From positions 1 to 23,879 of the forward strand of contig DASYXK010000003.1 in assembly GCA_035935115.1 (NCBI GenBank): DNA of 23,879 nucleotides. Reading direction: 5' to 3'. A program made the translations under genes and the position numbers. Of this stretch, positions 7,220 through 15,262 are shown piece by piece. Each line of letters opens with the position of its first letter. Position 1 is the first letter of the stretch. The notes below the pieces were generated by a model. It saw nothing but the letters and a program-made list of their open reading frames with translations, made no database searches and was not told where the DNA came from. Origin of the DNA: TA-20 sp035935115 (GTDB lineage Archaea; Thermoproteota; Nitrososphaeria; Nitrososphaerales; Nitrosopumilaceae).

Positions 7220-9877
7220 TTGACAGATTTTTCACAAATAGAGAACTCGATCATTGAAGTAAAAAAACGCGACGGTCGAGTGTTAAATTTCCAGAAGGAC
7301 AAAATTTCAAACGCAGTATACAAGGCTTTAGTTGCTTGTGGTAGGCCAGAACACAGCTTGGCTGACAAATTGGCAGATCGAGTAATGGAGAAACTTGTTA
7401 ACCAAGGTTATTCTGCTTCTGGTACACCAAGCGTTGAAGATGTACAAGATATGGTTGAATCTACTCTGATAGATGAAGGACTTGGTGAAATTGCCAAAGC
7501 CTATATCCTTTACAGACATGAACGAAGAAAACTTCGAGAAGAAAAAATGAAGGTTCTTGATTCCAAATCTCTTGATAGCGTAGCAAAGAAGTTTGATCTT
7601 AACTGCCTAAGAGTTTTAGCATCACGATACCTGATGCGCAACAACAAGGGAACAATAATTGAAAGTCCAGGCGAGATGTTTGAACGAGTTGCAATTTTGG
7701 TTGGAATTGGAGATCTACTAAAGGACTCTGCCATATTTGCTATAGAAGGAGAAAATACACAAAACATGGAGGAAGCTTCACGATATCTTGACAAACTTGA
7801 TGACTTTGATTACAAATTCAAGATTGGCAAGTATCTTCTTAATAAATGGCATTTCAGGTCATTAATCATTCACTACATGGACTTGGCCAAGCGTGGTCAG
7901 ATGAAAGTAGGCATGAAAGAATTTCTTACCATGCTTGCAGCAAGAAAATTTGATCAATATGCAGAGAGGATATCAGAATATTATGATCTGATGGTCTCAC
8001 AAGACTTTCTACCAAACTCTCCTACTATGATGAATGCGGGTGGTAGACTAGGTCAGCTCTCAGCCTGTTTTGTGCTTGCTATGCCTGATGATATGGAAAA
8101 AATAATGAAATCGTCTTCAGACGCAGCATTAATTTTCAAATCTGGTGGGGGAGTAGGCATCAACTATTCTGATCTTAGAGAAGAAGGGGATATGGTAGCA
8201 TCCACATCAGGCGTTGCATCCGGTCCTGTGTCATTTATGAATATCATAAACACAGTAACTGAGGTTGTCAAACAAGGTGGAAAGCGAAGAGGTGCAAACA
8301 TGGGAATTATTGAATCATGGCATCCTGATATTGAAAAATTTGTTACTGCAAAAACAAAACCAGGTATTTTAGAAAACTTTAACGTAAGTGTTGGAGTTTG
8401 GGAAGATTTCTGGGATGCACTTGTAAATTCAAAAGATGGAAAATATACTCTTCGAAGTCCACGTGATAACTCACCAGTGCGAGAAATAAATGCACACCAA
8501 CTGATTGATCTAATTGCACTTTCAGCTTGGAAAAGTGCTGAACCCGGTCTGATCTTCTTTGATCTTATTAACAAATACAATGTATTTGCAAAAGCTAGAG
8601 GTGGACCATTACGAGCTACAAATCCTTGTGGAGAGCAAAGTTTGTATCCATATGAATCATGTAATCTAGGATCTATTAACCTAGCAAACTATGTCAAACG
8701 AAAAGCTGATGGACAGTATGAATTTGATTGGCAAAGATATGAAGAGACAATTCGAAAGACAACAAGATTCTTGGATAATGTTATAGACGTTAACAATTAT
8801 CCAATTCCTGAGATCGATAAGGCATCAAAGGATTCGCGTAGAATTGGACTTGGTGTAATGGGAGTTGCAGATCTTCTCTTCAAGCTACGAATTCCGTATA
8901 ATTCACAAGAAGGTTATGAATTCCAAGAAAAACTTGCTGAAGCATTAACGTACTATTCCATGGAAGAAAGTGTAGCCTTGGCAAAAACACGAGGTGCCTT
9001 TCCATTATGTGCAAAAACAGAATTTCCTGAAGGAAAAATACCTGTGGCTGGATATTACGAAAAACCAAAGAATGGTCGTTCATATGATTGGGATGCATTA
9101 ATTAGTAAGATCCAAAAGCACGGCATTAGAAACGTACTGACAACTACAGTAGCTCCTACAGGTACTCTATCAATGATTGGTGATTGTTCAAACGGAATGG
9201 AGCCAATGTTTGCTTTGGCATTTGAAAAACGCGTAACTGTTGGAAGATTCTTCTACACAAACAAAATCTTTGAAGAAGTTCTCAAAGAACACGGACTGTA
9301 CAACGATCAAATCCTAGAAAAAATTGCAAATAACTATGGTTCACTGAAAGGAATTCCAGAAATTCCAGAATGGATGCAGAAAATATTTGTTACAGCAATG
9401 GACATACACTGGGCTGACCACCTTATGGCACAAGCTGTGTGGCAAAAATGGATTGGAAATGCAATCGCAAAGACAATTAACATGCCATATGATGTGACTG
9501 CTGAAGATATCAAAGCGGCATATCTGATAGCACATGAGCTTGGACTCAAAGGAATCACGATATATAGAGATGGTTCAAGACATGAACAAGTCTTACACAT
9601 GACTGGTGACAACGTACAAAAAACATTCCAAGTTACTCCAAGTCAGTATGTGACAGATTACGTTGCAAAAAATGTCACAAACCCATACCTAAAAACACAA
9701 ACCGAAAAAGCGTTGCAGATAAAGATCCCAGAAACATCAGTACAATTCCCACAAGTTCTACTTACTCAAGAAGAGATGGAAGAAAGACTATGTCCTACAT
9801 GCAAGAATAACCTGATCTTTGCAGAAGGATGTAATGTCTGCATAGAATGTGGATATAGCGGCTGTACATCAGGTTAA
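7220..9877 (+). CDS. nrdJ: Adenosylcobalamin-dependent (class II) ribonucleotide reductase
   Basis: The 885-residue enzyme reduces ribonucleotides to deoxyribonucleotides using adenosylcobalamin to make the thiyl radical. An N-terminal ATP-cone (about 11-100) starts with the expected VKKRDGRVLNF and ends in YILYRHERR, so it should bind ATP/dATP as activity switch. The barrel has the radical Cys470 in NPCGE (with N468 and E472), the redox pair C283 (SACF) and C481 (ESCNLGSINL), and the phosphate-loop-like segment TTTVAPTGTLS. The C-terminal tail (857-885) holds clustered cysteines, CPTC, CNVC, CGYSGC, as in related enzymes where they shuttle electrons or bind zinc. The start is TTG 7220; no better in-frame start lies near. 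It needs no oxygen or iron but does need B12, which thaumarchaea make. A hairpin terminator follows at 9895. Confidence 0.95.
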   Translation: MTDFSQIENSIIEVKKRDGRVLNFQKDKISNAVYKALVACGRPEHSLADKLADRVMEKLVNQGYSASGTPSVEDVQDMVESTLIDEGLGEIAKAYILYRHERRKLREEKMKVLDSKSLDSVAKKFDLNCLRVLASRYLMRNNKGTIIESPGEMFERVAILVGIGDLLKDSAIFAIEGENTQNMEEASRYLDKLDDFDYKFKIGKYLLNKWHFRSLIIHYMDLAKRGQMKVGMKEFLTMLAARKFDQYAERISEYYDLMVSQDFLPNSPTMMNAGGRLGQLSACFVLAMPDDMEKIMKSSSDAALIFKSGGGVGINYSDLREEGDMVASTSGVASGPVSFMNIINTVTEVVKQGGKRRGANMGIIESWHPDIEKFVTAKTKPGILENFNVSVGVWEDFWDALVNSKDGKYTLRSPRDNSPVREINAHQLIDLIALSAWKSAEPGLIFFDLINKYNVFAKARGGPLRATNPCGEQSLYPYESCNLGSINLANYVKRKADGQYEFDWQRYEETIRKTTRFLDNVIDVNNYPIPEIDKASKDSRRIGLGVMGVADLLFKLRIPYNSQEGYEFQEKLAEALTYYSMEESVALAKTRGAFPLCAKTEFPEGKIPVAGYYEKPKNGRSYDWDALISKIQKHGIRNVLTTTVAPTGTLSMIGDCSNGMEPMFALAFEKRVTVGRFFYTNKIFEEVLKEHGLYNDQILEKIANNYGSLKGIPEIPEWMQKIFVTAMDIHWADHLMAQAVWQKWIGNAIAKTINMPYDVTAEDIKAAYLIAHELGLKGITIYRDGSRHEQVLHMTGDNVQKTFQVTPSQYVTDYVAKNVTNPYLKTQTEKALQIKIPETSVQFPQVLLTQEEMEERLCPTCKNNLIFAEGCNVCIECGYSGCTSG

Positions 9878-9894
9878 TTTTCTGTAAATATTTA

Positions 9895-9919
9895 GATCAA
9901 CACTTGATCACAACTTTTT
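9895..9919 (+). terminator. Hairpin and T-run terminator after nrdJ
   Basis: GATCAA-CAC-TTGATC is a perfect 6-bp stem with a 3-nt loop, followed after ACAAC by six T (9914-9919). It lies 18 nt after the nrdJ stop and 16 nt before the next start, a good position for a terminator. A palindromic protein site is the alternative. Confidence 0.55.
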
Positions 9920-9934
9920 TAGTATCATAACATC

Positions 9935-11071
9935 TTGAAATTGTTATTGAATAAAAAAATCATGCGTGGTGCAGTAGCTGGAGGAACTGCTGCTGTAATT
10001 ATTGCGATAGCATTGCTGTGGATAGTGCCACAATCACAACCATTGATAACACTGCCACCAATTCAACCAGCTATATCGCATAACATCAAACTTGGTCTGG
10101 CTATAATGCCTCCAACACAAACTCCAACTCTTGCAGAAATAAAAAATGCATATCAACAAGCTACATCAACAGGAATTGGAAGAAGTAACGTCTATCTTAC
10201 TTGGCCAAATATAGAACCAAAAGAAGGACAATACAACTGGAAATCCTCAGATATTCTAATGGGTTTAAACAGAGAACAAAATCTCAATGTTACACTTTAC
10301 TTTTCCGTAATTAATGATCGCATCTTAGGTCCATTTCCAGATTGGATGGGTAAACCACAATTTGATCAAAAACTTCAAGGCGAAACCGTAAAAACTATTG
10401 ATGCGGTAATATCTCGATATTACATAGTAGATCACGTCATCATAGGTGGTGATATTGATGGATACTTTAGAGATCATCCAAACGATATTCCTAATTATGT
10501 AAACTTTTTTGATGGAGTGTATTCCAAGCTTAAAGCAAAACATCCCGATGTCAAGTTTGGTAACTGGTTTTCACTTAATTCCATATTAAATCAATATCAA
10601 ACGGATCTAGTTGGTAAACTTAACCAAGGAGATTTTGTTGCCTATTCATACTATCCAATAGATTCAACAGGATATGAATCTCAAAGTCCTGAAGAAAAAG
10701 GTAAAAACTTACAAAAAATGTTAGACCTTGCAGATGGTAAAAAAATTGCCCTCGTTGAGGTTGGCTGGAGTACAGCAAAGTCCATTAACGGAACAAAAGA
10801 TGATCAAGTAAAATTCATGAAAATAGTGTATGATTTTTACAGAAAAAATAATTCTCAATTTGAGTTTCTAACTTGGTATAGGCAATATGACAGACCTGTC
10901 GAGACATGTTACAACTCATTAAACAAATCTCCAGTGGGTTTTGGTAATGATATAGTGTTAAACAATACTGCAGCATTACTCTGTAATATGGGATTAATTG
11001 ATGTAGACAAAAATCTAAAACCGGCTTGGACTGAATTAAAAGACCAAATTCAACTCAGTCCTAATTCTTAA
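9935..11071 (+). CDS. Secreted or membrane-anchored glycoside-hydrolase-like TIM-barrel protein
   Basis: The 378-residue protein has a basic start and a signal-anchor helix (about residues 13-31), then a Pro-rich linker and an exported domain. Features of clan-A type glycosidase barrels are visible: YLTWPNIEPKEGQYNW (86-102) like strand 2 in families that bind sugar, GNWFS (209-213), YSYYP (238-241) and the probable nucleophile E275 in ALVEVGWST. At the usual acid/base place after strand 4 the sequence is GGDIDGYF (171-178) with Asp instead of Asn-Glu, so catalysis may be altered or lost. It starts at TTG 9935, or at ATG 9962 (residue 10), which better fits the box at about 9913-9924. It may act on cell-surface or S-layer glycans; no exact family can be named. 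Confidence 0.7.
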   Translation: MKLLLNKKIMRGAVAGGTAAVIIAIALLWIVPQSQPLITLPPIQPAISHNIKLGLAIMPPTQTPTLAEIKNAYQQATSTGIGRSNVYLTWPNIEPKEGQYNWKSSDILMGLNREQNLNVTLYFSVINDRILGPFPDWMGKPQFDQKLQGETVKTIDAVISRYYIVDHVIIGGDIDGYFRDHPNDIPNYVNFFDGVYSKLKAKHPDVKFGNWFSLNSILNQYQTDLVGKLNQGDFVAYSYYPIDSTGYESQSPEEKGKNLQKMLDLADGKKIALVEVGWSTAKSINGTKDDQVKFMKIVYDFYRKNNSQFEFLTWYRQYDRPVETCYNSLNKSPVGFGNDIVLNNTAALLCNMGLIDVDKNLKPAWTELKDQIQLSPNS

Positions 11072-11098
11072 TTAATAATAAGGAACTCGAATGTTTAG

Positions 11099-12250
11099 TT
11101 GAGATACATAACCTTTGTTATTATGGGATTTTTACTTGTAAATTTGGTACCTGTATTTGGAATATATGAATCTCCAACAAAAAAAGAACAGGATTTATAC
11201 AATCAGCTACTTGCCAAGTTTACAAAACTGGACATTCAAAAAAAGAATGTGAGTGATGTGATACACACATTTGATAAACCTCTCGTTATCACATTTCCGT
11301 GTAACTCTACTGATATCAATAATCTTGTTGTAAATGTGGTTAAGACTAGACTTGCAAGATTTGATGAGACTCAAGTTCACCAAGGTGAACTAATTACAGG
11401 TGGGACATACACTTGGCAGTGTCAAATCACAACACATGAGGGAAAAATCACTAATGAATGCAACAATGAATTGAGACTAAATCCTGATCTTCTTACTAAT
11501 GGTACCGGCATAGATCCACGAGTACATCAAGTAGAAAACTTGGTTATACTTTATCACGAGTTTTTACATGGTCAGCTTATGATTGATGCAATAAAATCAT
11601 CTAACAAATGGAAGCAAGACGTCTGTAACAAATCACCTGATGGAAATATTGATTATTCATATGCTGATGGATCTCACAAAATAATTAATCCACTTCAATC
11701 TCATTTTGCATCTAAACTTGTAGAAAATGAAGGAGGACAACTAATCATCAAAGAAATTTTACCGCCAGAGACAATTAACGGCACCTTTTCTATAGGTGTA
11801 TTTACCAAACAAGATTATTCTCAATATGCTAATGGAATCCGAGTAACTTTACGTGGCACAAACATTGCCGATACAATATTTTCCTCTACAGGTACTGATG
11901 TCACATTAACAGGTCATCTAGTAAACAAGACAACATCAGGAATTGCATGGTTTTACATTTTTGAAAACCAAAACCAGACATCTAATACTGAAATAAAAAT
12001 AATACCATCGTGGATTAAAAGAACAGCTGGTTTATGGTCAAACGGAAGCATTACAAATTCTGATTTTCATAAAATTATAGAATATTTCATTCACGAAGGC
12101 ATGGTTTCATATTCTATTGGCAATGACGGTTCTAGCAAAATTCCTGAATGGTTTAAAAAGAATGCTGGTTGGTGGTACGAAGGATTGATAGATGATAACA
12201 CATTTACAAACGAGATTCAATATCTTGTTTCAGTTAGAATTATTTCTTGA
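11099..12250 (+). CDS. Secreted protein with HExxH motif and two AGWW-type repeats
   Basis: The 383-residue protein has an N-terminal signal peptide (about 1-21). The HEFLH motif at H153-E154-x-x-H157 sits in a hydrophobic helix (NLVILYHEFLHGQ), as in zincin metalloproteases; a downstream Glu in ENEGGQ (about 209-214) could be the third zinc ligand. Residues 230-300 form a beta domain, probably Ig-like. The C-terminus has two 35-residue repeats, 302-336 and 348-382, each with IPxWxKxxAGxW, then GxI, then a hydrophobic helix. This repeat is widespread in exported thaumarchaeal proteins, often next to protease or copper domains. Start is TTG 11099 or ATG 11123. It lies 27 nt after the glycosidase-like gene, so the two may be co-transcribed. 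Peptidase activity is inferred from one motif. Confidence 0.7.
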   Translation: MRYITFVIMGFLLVNLVPVFGIYESPTKKEQDLYNQLLAKFTKLDIQKKNVSDVIHTFDKPLVITFPCNSTDINNLVVNVVKTRLARFDETQVHQGELITGGTYTWQCQITTHEGKITNECNNELRLNPDLLTNGTGIDPRVHQVENLVILYHEFLHGQLMIDAIKSSNKWKQDVCNKSPDGNIDYSYADGSHKIINPLQSHFASKLVENEGGQLIIKEILPPETINGTFSIGVFTKQDYSQYANGIRVTLRGTNIADTIFSSTGTDVTLTGHLVNKTTSGIAWFYIFENQNQTSNTEIKIIPSWIKRTAGLWSNGSITNSDFHKIIEYFIHEGMVSYSIGNDGSSKIPEWFKKNAGWWYEGLIDDNTFTNEIQYLVSVRIIS

Positions 12251-12265
12251 TAAATAACAAAAAAT

Positions 12266-12338
12266 GCGGTCGCCGGGATTTGAACCCGGGTAACGGGCTT
12301 GGAAGGCCAGTGTACTAACCAAACTATACTACGACCGC
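12266..12338 (-). tRNA. tRNA-Gly (anticodon UCC)
   Basis: The reverse strand folds as a 73-nt cloverleaf. The acceptor stem is GCGGTCG/CGACCGC, the D arm pairs GTAT with GTAC, the anticodon loop is CTTCCAA with anticodon TCC, and the T arm is CCGGG-TTCAAAT-CCCGG. The 3' CCA is not encoded and no intron is seen. In the anticodon stem CTGGC/GCCCG the second pair is U28 opposite C42, a mismatch. It reads GGA codons (and GGG by wobble). Confidence 0.93.
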
Positions 12339-12355
12339 TTAACACTGCCAATCTT

Positions 12356-13027
12356 TTAGCTACATAATAATTCTTTTTCATATTCATATAATACACGAGA
12401 AATGATTACATGAGCTTCAAGAGGATTTTTATCTACTGAAACAAGATTATCGATCTTTTTTACTATTTGATCTGAAAAGTGGCCTTTAGGGAATCCACCA
12501 ACTACAATACATGAATCTTTACTAATCGTTTTCGCAAGTTTTTCATAGGAACTTGTAGCTCCTTTTACAGAAAGACCGATTATTTCTTTTGGTGCAATCT
12601 TGTCAATTAACTTGCAAAAATTCATCTTTTTTATTTCTAAAAGTTTTTTCCCACCTTCTTCTATTATCCCAGTAGAGTATAGCTTTTCAATTAATCCGAT
12701 AAATCTATGATAAGATTTTGGTAGACGTACATTTTCTCCCAACAAAATTACTTTGTCATCTATTGTATGTACATAGATTCTAAGCTTATTTTCAAAATAT
12801 AATGGAATGCTACACGCCTCTAATAGACAAAAATGAACTAAATCTGGCCTACCACGTTTTATCTCATTTTTGATCCCTTTCATTGCTGCAAAGTGCCAAG
12901 ATACATCTAAAATTACTTCGGACGGTTTTTTGTTTACTCTCTTACTATATGCTAGTACAGAATTATCATTTTGTAGTTCCTTTGGAACTATTTCCAAAGC
13001 CGACTCTGCTAGTATGAGCGAAAGCAA
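12356..13027 (-). CDS. nep1: 16S rRNA pseudouridine N1-methyltransferase Nep1 (Emg1)
   Basis: The 223-residue protein is a SPOUT-class methyltransferase that methylates the pseudouridine in the small-subunit rRNA hairpin (position 914 in Methanocaldococcus numbering) and helps assemble the small subunit. The family blocks are clear: ILDVSWHFAAMKG (39-51), KRGRPDLVHFCLLEA (57-71), IYVHTIDDKV (83-92), RLPKSYHRFIGLIE (100-113) and the cofactor knot region VVGGFPKGHFSD (175-186). The start is TTG 13027, with a TATA-like sequence on the minus strand at 13048-13060, about 25 nt upstream. The promoter lies inside the spacer shared with the divergent Rpp21 gene, another RNA-processing factor. Confidence 0.92.
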   Translation of the reverse strand: MLSLILAESALEIVPKELQNDNSVLAYSKRVNKKPSEVILDVSWHFAAMKGIKNEIKRGRPDLVHFCLLEACSIPLYFENKLRIYVHTIDDKVILLGENVRLPKSYHRFIGLIEKLYSTGIIEEGGKKLLEIKKMNFCKLIDKIAPKEIIGLSVKGATSSYEKLAKTISKDSCIVVGGFPKGHFSDQIVKKIDNLVSVDKNPLEAHVIISRVLYEYEKELLCS

Positions 13028-13064
13028 GATGTATTTTAAGAGAACTGATATTTATTTAACTAAC

Positions 13065-13385
13065 ATGAAACCAGCATTAAGACAAATAGCCTTAGAAAGG
13101 ATGCAAATTCTAATTAAAAATGCTATTTCAAACGCACGAACAAATCCTAAACTAGCTCAAAGACAAGCTAGTCTTGCAAAAAAACTAAGCACAAAATACC
13201 GAATTAGAATGCTATATGATATACGAATTAATTTTTGTAAAAAATGTAAAAAATTCATCGCTCCTGGAGTAAATGCAAGAATTAGGATGGGAAGGTCATC
13301 TGTGAAATCAATTCGTATTACATGTGGATTTTGTAATCACACCTATAGAAAGATCATTCAAAAATCAATTACAAAAGGTCAATGA
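13065..13385 (+). CDS. rnp4: RNase P protein component 4 (Rpp21)
   Basis: The 106-residue protein matches archaeal Rpp21, the zinc-ribbon subunit that with Rpp29 supports RNase P RNA in cutting tRNA leaders. The N-terminal half is helical (IALERMQILIKNA, then a second helix to STKYRIR), and the zinc ribbon uses C58/C61 (FCKKC) and C87/C90 (CGFC), with the family-typical PGVNARIR between (67-74). The frame is open from far upstream, but that extension overlaps nep1 in antisense. ATG 13065 fits the family N-terminus and a TATA-like box (GTATTTTAAG, 13031-13040) 25 nt upstream. ATG 13029 would add 12 residues and is less likely. Confidence 0.9.
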   Translation: MKPALRQIALERMQILIKNAISNARTNPKLAQRQASLAKKLSTKYRIRMLYDIRINFCKKCKKFIAPGVNARIRMGRSSVKSIRITCGFCNHTYRKIIQKSITKGQ

Positions 13386-13416
13386 TTTATAAGACGAACT
13401 TGAAATTTTCAATTTT

Positions 13417-13869
13417 ATGGCAAAGGTATACGATGTACCAGCAGATGTATTGATCAACAAATTATCGGAGATTCTAAAAGGAGAAGATATTGCTATCCCA
13501 ACTTGGGTTCCATTTGTAAAAACAGGAGCACATGCAGAAAAGCCTCCACAAAAAAACGATTGGTGGTATACTAGATGTGCATCACTTCTTAGAAAAATAT
13601 ATCTTCATGGTCCAGTAGGTGTAAAAGATTTGAGAGGAATGTATGGTGGAGCTAAAGCAGTAGGATACGGAGGAGCTCATCACAGAGATGCAGGCGGAGC
13701 AATAATTCGAACAGCCATTCACAATTTAGAAAAATTGGGTTACCTTGACAAGGTGGAAGGAAAAGGTAGGACAGTTTCACATGAAGGAATGAAAAAAATC
13801 GATCGAGTATCTACAGAAATCTTAAATGAATTAATTACAAAGAATCCAAGCTTAAAGAAATATTCCTAG
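13417..13869 (+). CDS. rps19e: Small-subunit ribosomal protein S19e
   Basis: The 150-residue protein is the archaeal/eukaryotic S19e, which binds near the head of the 30S subunit and takes part in late 18S/16S-type rRNA maturation. Family signatures include VPADVLI (7-13), PTWVPFVKTG (28-37), DWWYTRCASLLRKIY (48-62), the GPVGV/LRGMYGG block (65-78), and HHRDAGGAIIRTAIHNLEKLGY (88-109). Length is normal. The TATA-like ATTTATAAG at 13384-13392 lies 25 nt upstream of ATG, so the message is nearly leaderless. The PDCD5 gene follows after 7 nt, an archaeal gene pair also seen elsewhere. Confidence 0.96.
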   Translation: MAKVYDVPADVLINKLSEILKGEDIAIPTWVPFVKTGAHAEKPPQKNDWWYTRCASLLRKIYLHGPVGVKDLRGMYGGAKAVGYGGAHHRDAGGAIIRTAIHNLEKLGYLDKVEGKGRTVSHEGMKKIDRVSTEILNELITKNPSLKKYS

Positions 13870-13876
13870 TGGTCTT

Positions 13877-14155
13877 ATGAGCGAGCCAAATCCAAGTGAT
13901 GAGAGAAGGCCTAATGATGCAGAAGTTGCATCAATGAAGGATCAAGCACTTAGAACTATTCTCTCGTCACAGGCAAGATTGCGTTTAACTAATGTAAGAA
14001 TGGTAAAACCAGAACTTGCTTCTATGGTTGAAAACTATCTTATTGGCATGGCATCACAAGGAAAATTAAATACACAAATTACAGACGATCAATTAAAACA
14101 AATTTTACAATCAATTCAACAACCAAAACGTGATTTCAAAATAAATCGTCTATAG
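13877..14155 (+). CDS. PDCD5-family DNA-binding protein
   Basis: The 92-residue protein matches the archaeal PDCD5/TFAR19 family: a charged, disordered N-terminus (1-20), then a three-helix bundle with ILSSQARLRLTNVRMVKPE (28-46), the VENYLIGMASQGKL helix (51-64) and ITDDQLKQIL (68-77), ending in the basic PKRDFKINR tail. It binds double-stranded DNA without known sequence preference; the physiological role in archaea is not settled. It is 7 nt downstream of rps19e and almost surely co-transcribed with it. Confidence 0.93.
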   Translation: MSEPNPSDERRPNDAEVASMKDQALRTILSSQARLRLTNVRMVKPELASMVENYLIGMASQGKLNTQITDDQLKQILQSIQQPKRDFKINRL

Positions 14156-14199
14156 ATATTAGGGAAAATATATTAGGGGTAAATTAGTCGAAACCATCT

Positions 14200-15249
14200 A
14201 TGAAAGCAGTAGTTTATGAAAAATATGCTCCAAATGATGATTACAAATCAATTTTACAAGTTAAAGATGTAGCTGATCCAAAACCAAAATCAAACGAAGT
14301 AGTTTTCAAAGTAAAAGCTGCAGCGTTAAATTATAATGATATTTGGGGAATGAGAGGAGTACCTATTCCAGTACCATTGCCTCACATTTCAGGTTCTGAT
14401 GCTGCTGGTGAAGTAATTGCAGTTGGAGAAGACGTAAAGAATTTCAAAGTTGGAGATAGAGTTGTTTCACACTCTAACATGTCGTGTAGAGTATGTGAAG
14501 CGTGTACTGATGGTCGTGAATTTGATTGCCTTCAAAGAACGATTTGGGGATTTCAAACAGGTCCGTTATGGGGAGCTTTTTCAGAAATAACTCATCTTCC
14601 AGAAGTAAACATTGCAAAAATTCCTGATGGTGTAAGTTTTGATGAAGCAGCAGCTGCATCGATGACATTACTAACAGCATGGCACATGCTGGTCGGAAGA
14701 GCAAAGATACGACCAGGACAAACGGTCTTAATCATGGGTGGTGGTTCTGGTGTTGGCAGCTTTGGAATACAAATTGCAAAACTTTACAATTGTACGGTAA
14801 TTTCTACAGCAAGCGGAGACAAATTAGACAAGCTAAAACAGATTGGCGCTGATTTTGCAGTAGATCACAGAAAAGAGGATTGGAGTAAAGAGGTCAGACA
14901 AATTGCAAAACCATTTGGTGGCATAGATATCTCATTTGATCACATTGGTCAAACTCATTGGAACTCACAACTTACCTTGCTAAAATATGGTGGAACGTTA
15001 GTAACATGTGGTGCAACCACAGGTTATGACGCAAAGACAGATTTACGACACATCTTCTTTAAGGGAACTAATATCCTTGGTTCAACACAAGGAACCAAAG
15101 CGGAATTAGAACAGGGTCTGTACTGGATGGGTAAAAAGAGAATTAAGGCTACTATAGACTCTGTATTTAGCTTTGAAAATGCTGCTGAGGCCCATACGAA
15201 AATGGTAACAGGTAAAGGCCTTGTTGGCAAAATCTTAATGAAACCATAA
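14200..15249 (+). CDS. Medium-chain dehydrogenase/reductase without catalytic zinc (candidate enoyl- or acryloyl-CoA reductase)
   Basis: The 349-residue MDR protein has an N-terminal GroES-like domain and a Rossmann domain with GGGSGVG (180-186). The structural zinc lobe is intact (C96, C99, C102, C110). The residues that hold catalytic zinc in alcohol dehydrogenases are absent: the region is ALNYNDIWG (42-50) with no Cys, and GSDAAG (65-70) replaces GHE. Such zinc-poor MDRs are NADPH-dependent reductases of C=C bonds in quinones or enoyl-CoAs. In the 3-hydroxypropionate/4-hydroxybutyrate cycle of Sulfolobales, acryloyl-CoA reductase is an MDR of this type, so this is a reasonable candidate in a thaumarchaeon, but only by inference. 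It has its own TATA-like box (14163-14175) and is followed after 13 nt by a CoA-ester lyase gene. Confidence 0.85.
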   Translation: MKAVVYEKYAPNDDYKSILQVKDVADPKPKSNEVVFKVKAAALNYNDIWGMRGVPIPVPLPHISGSDAAGEVIAVGEDVKNFKVGDRVVSHSNMSCRVCEACTDGREFDCLQRTIWGFQTGPLWGAFSEITHLPEVNIAKIPDGVSFDEAAAASMTLLTAWHMLVGRAKIRPGQTVLIMGGGSGVGSFGIQIAKLYNCTVISTASGDKLDKLKQIGADFAVDHRKEDWSKEVRQIAKPFGGIDISFDHIGQTHWNSQLTLLKYGGTLVTCGATTGYDAKTDLRHIFFKGTNILGSTQGTKAELEQGLYWMGKKRIKATIDSVFSFENAAEAHTKMVTGKGLVGKILMKP

Positions 15250-15262
15250 ATCTACTCTCTGT

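Noticed and set aside
12870..13064. N-terminal extension of the Rpp21 gene
   Set aside because: It runs antisense through nep1, and the family N-terminus and TATA spacing both fit ATG 13065.
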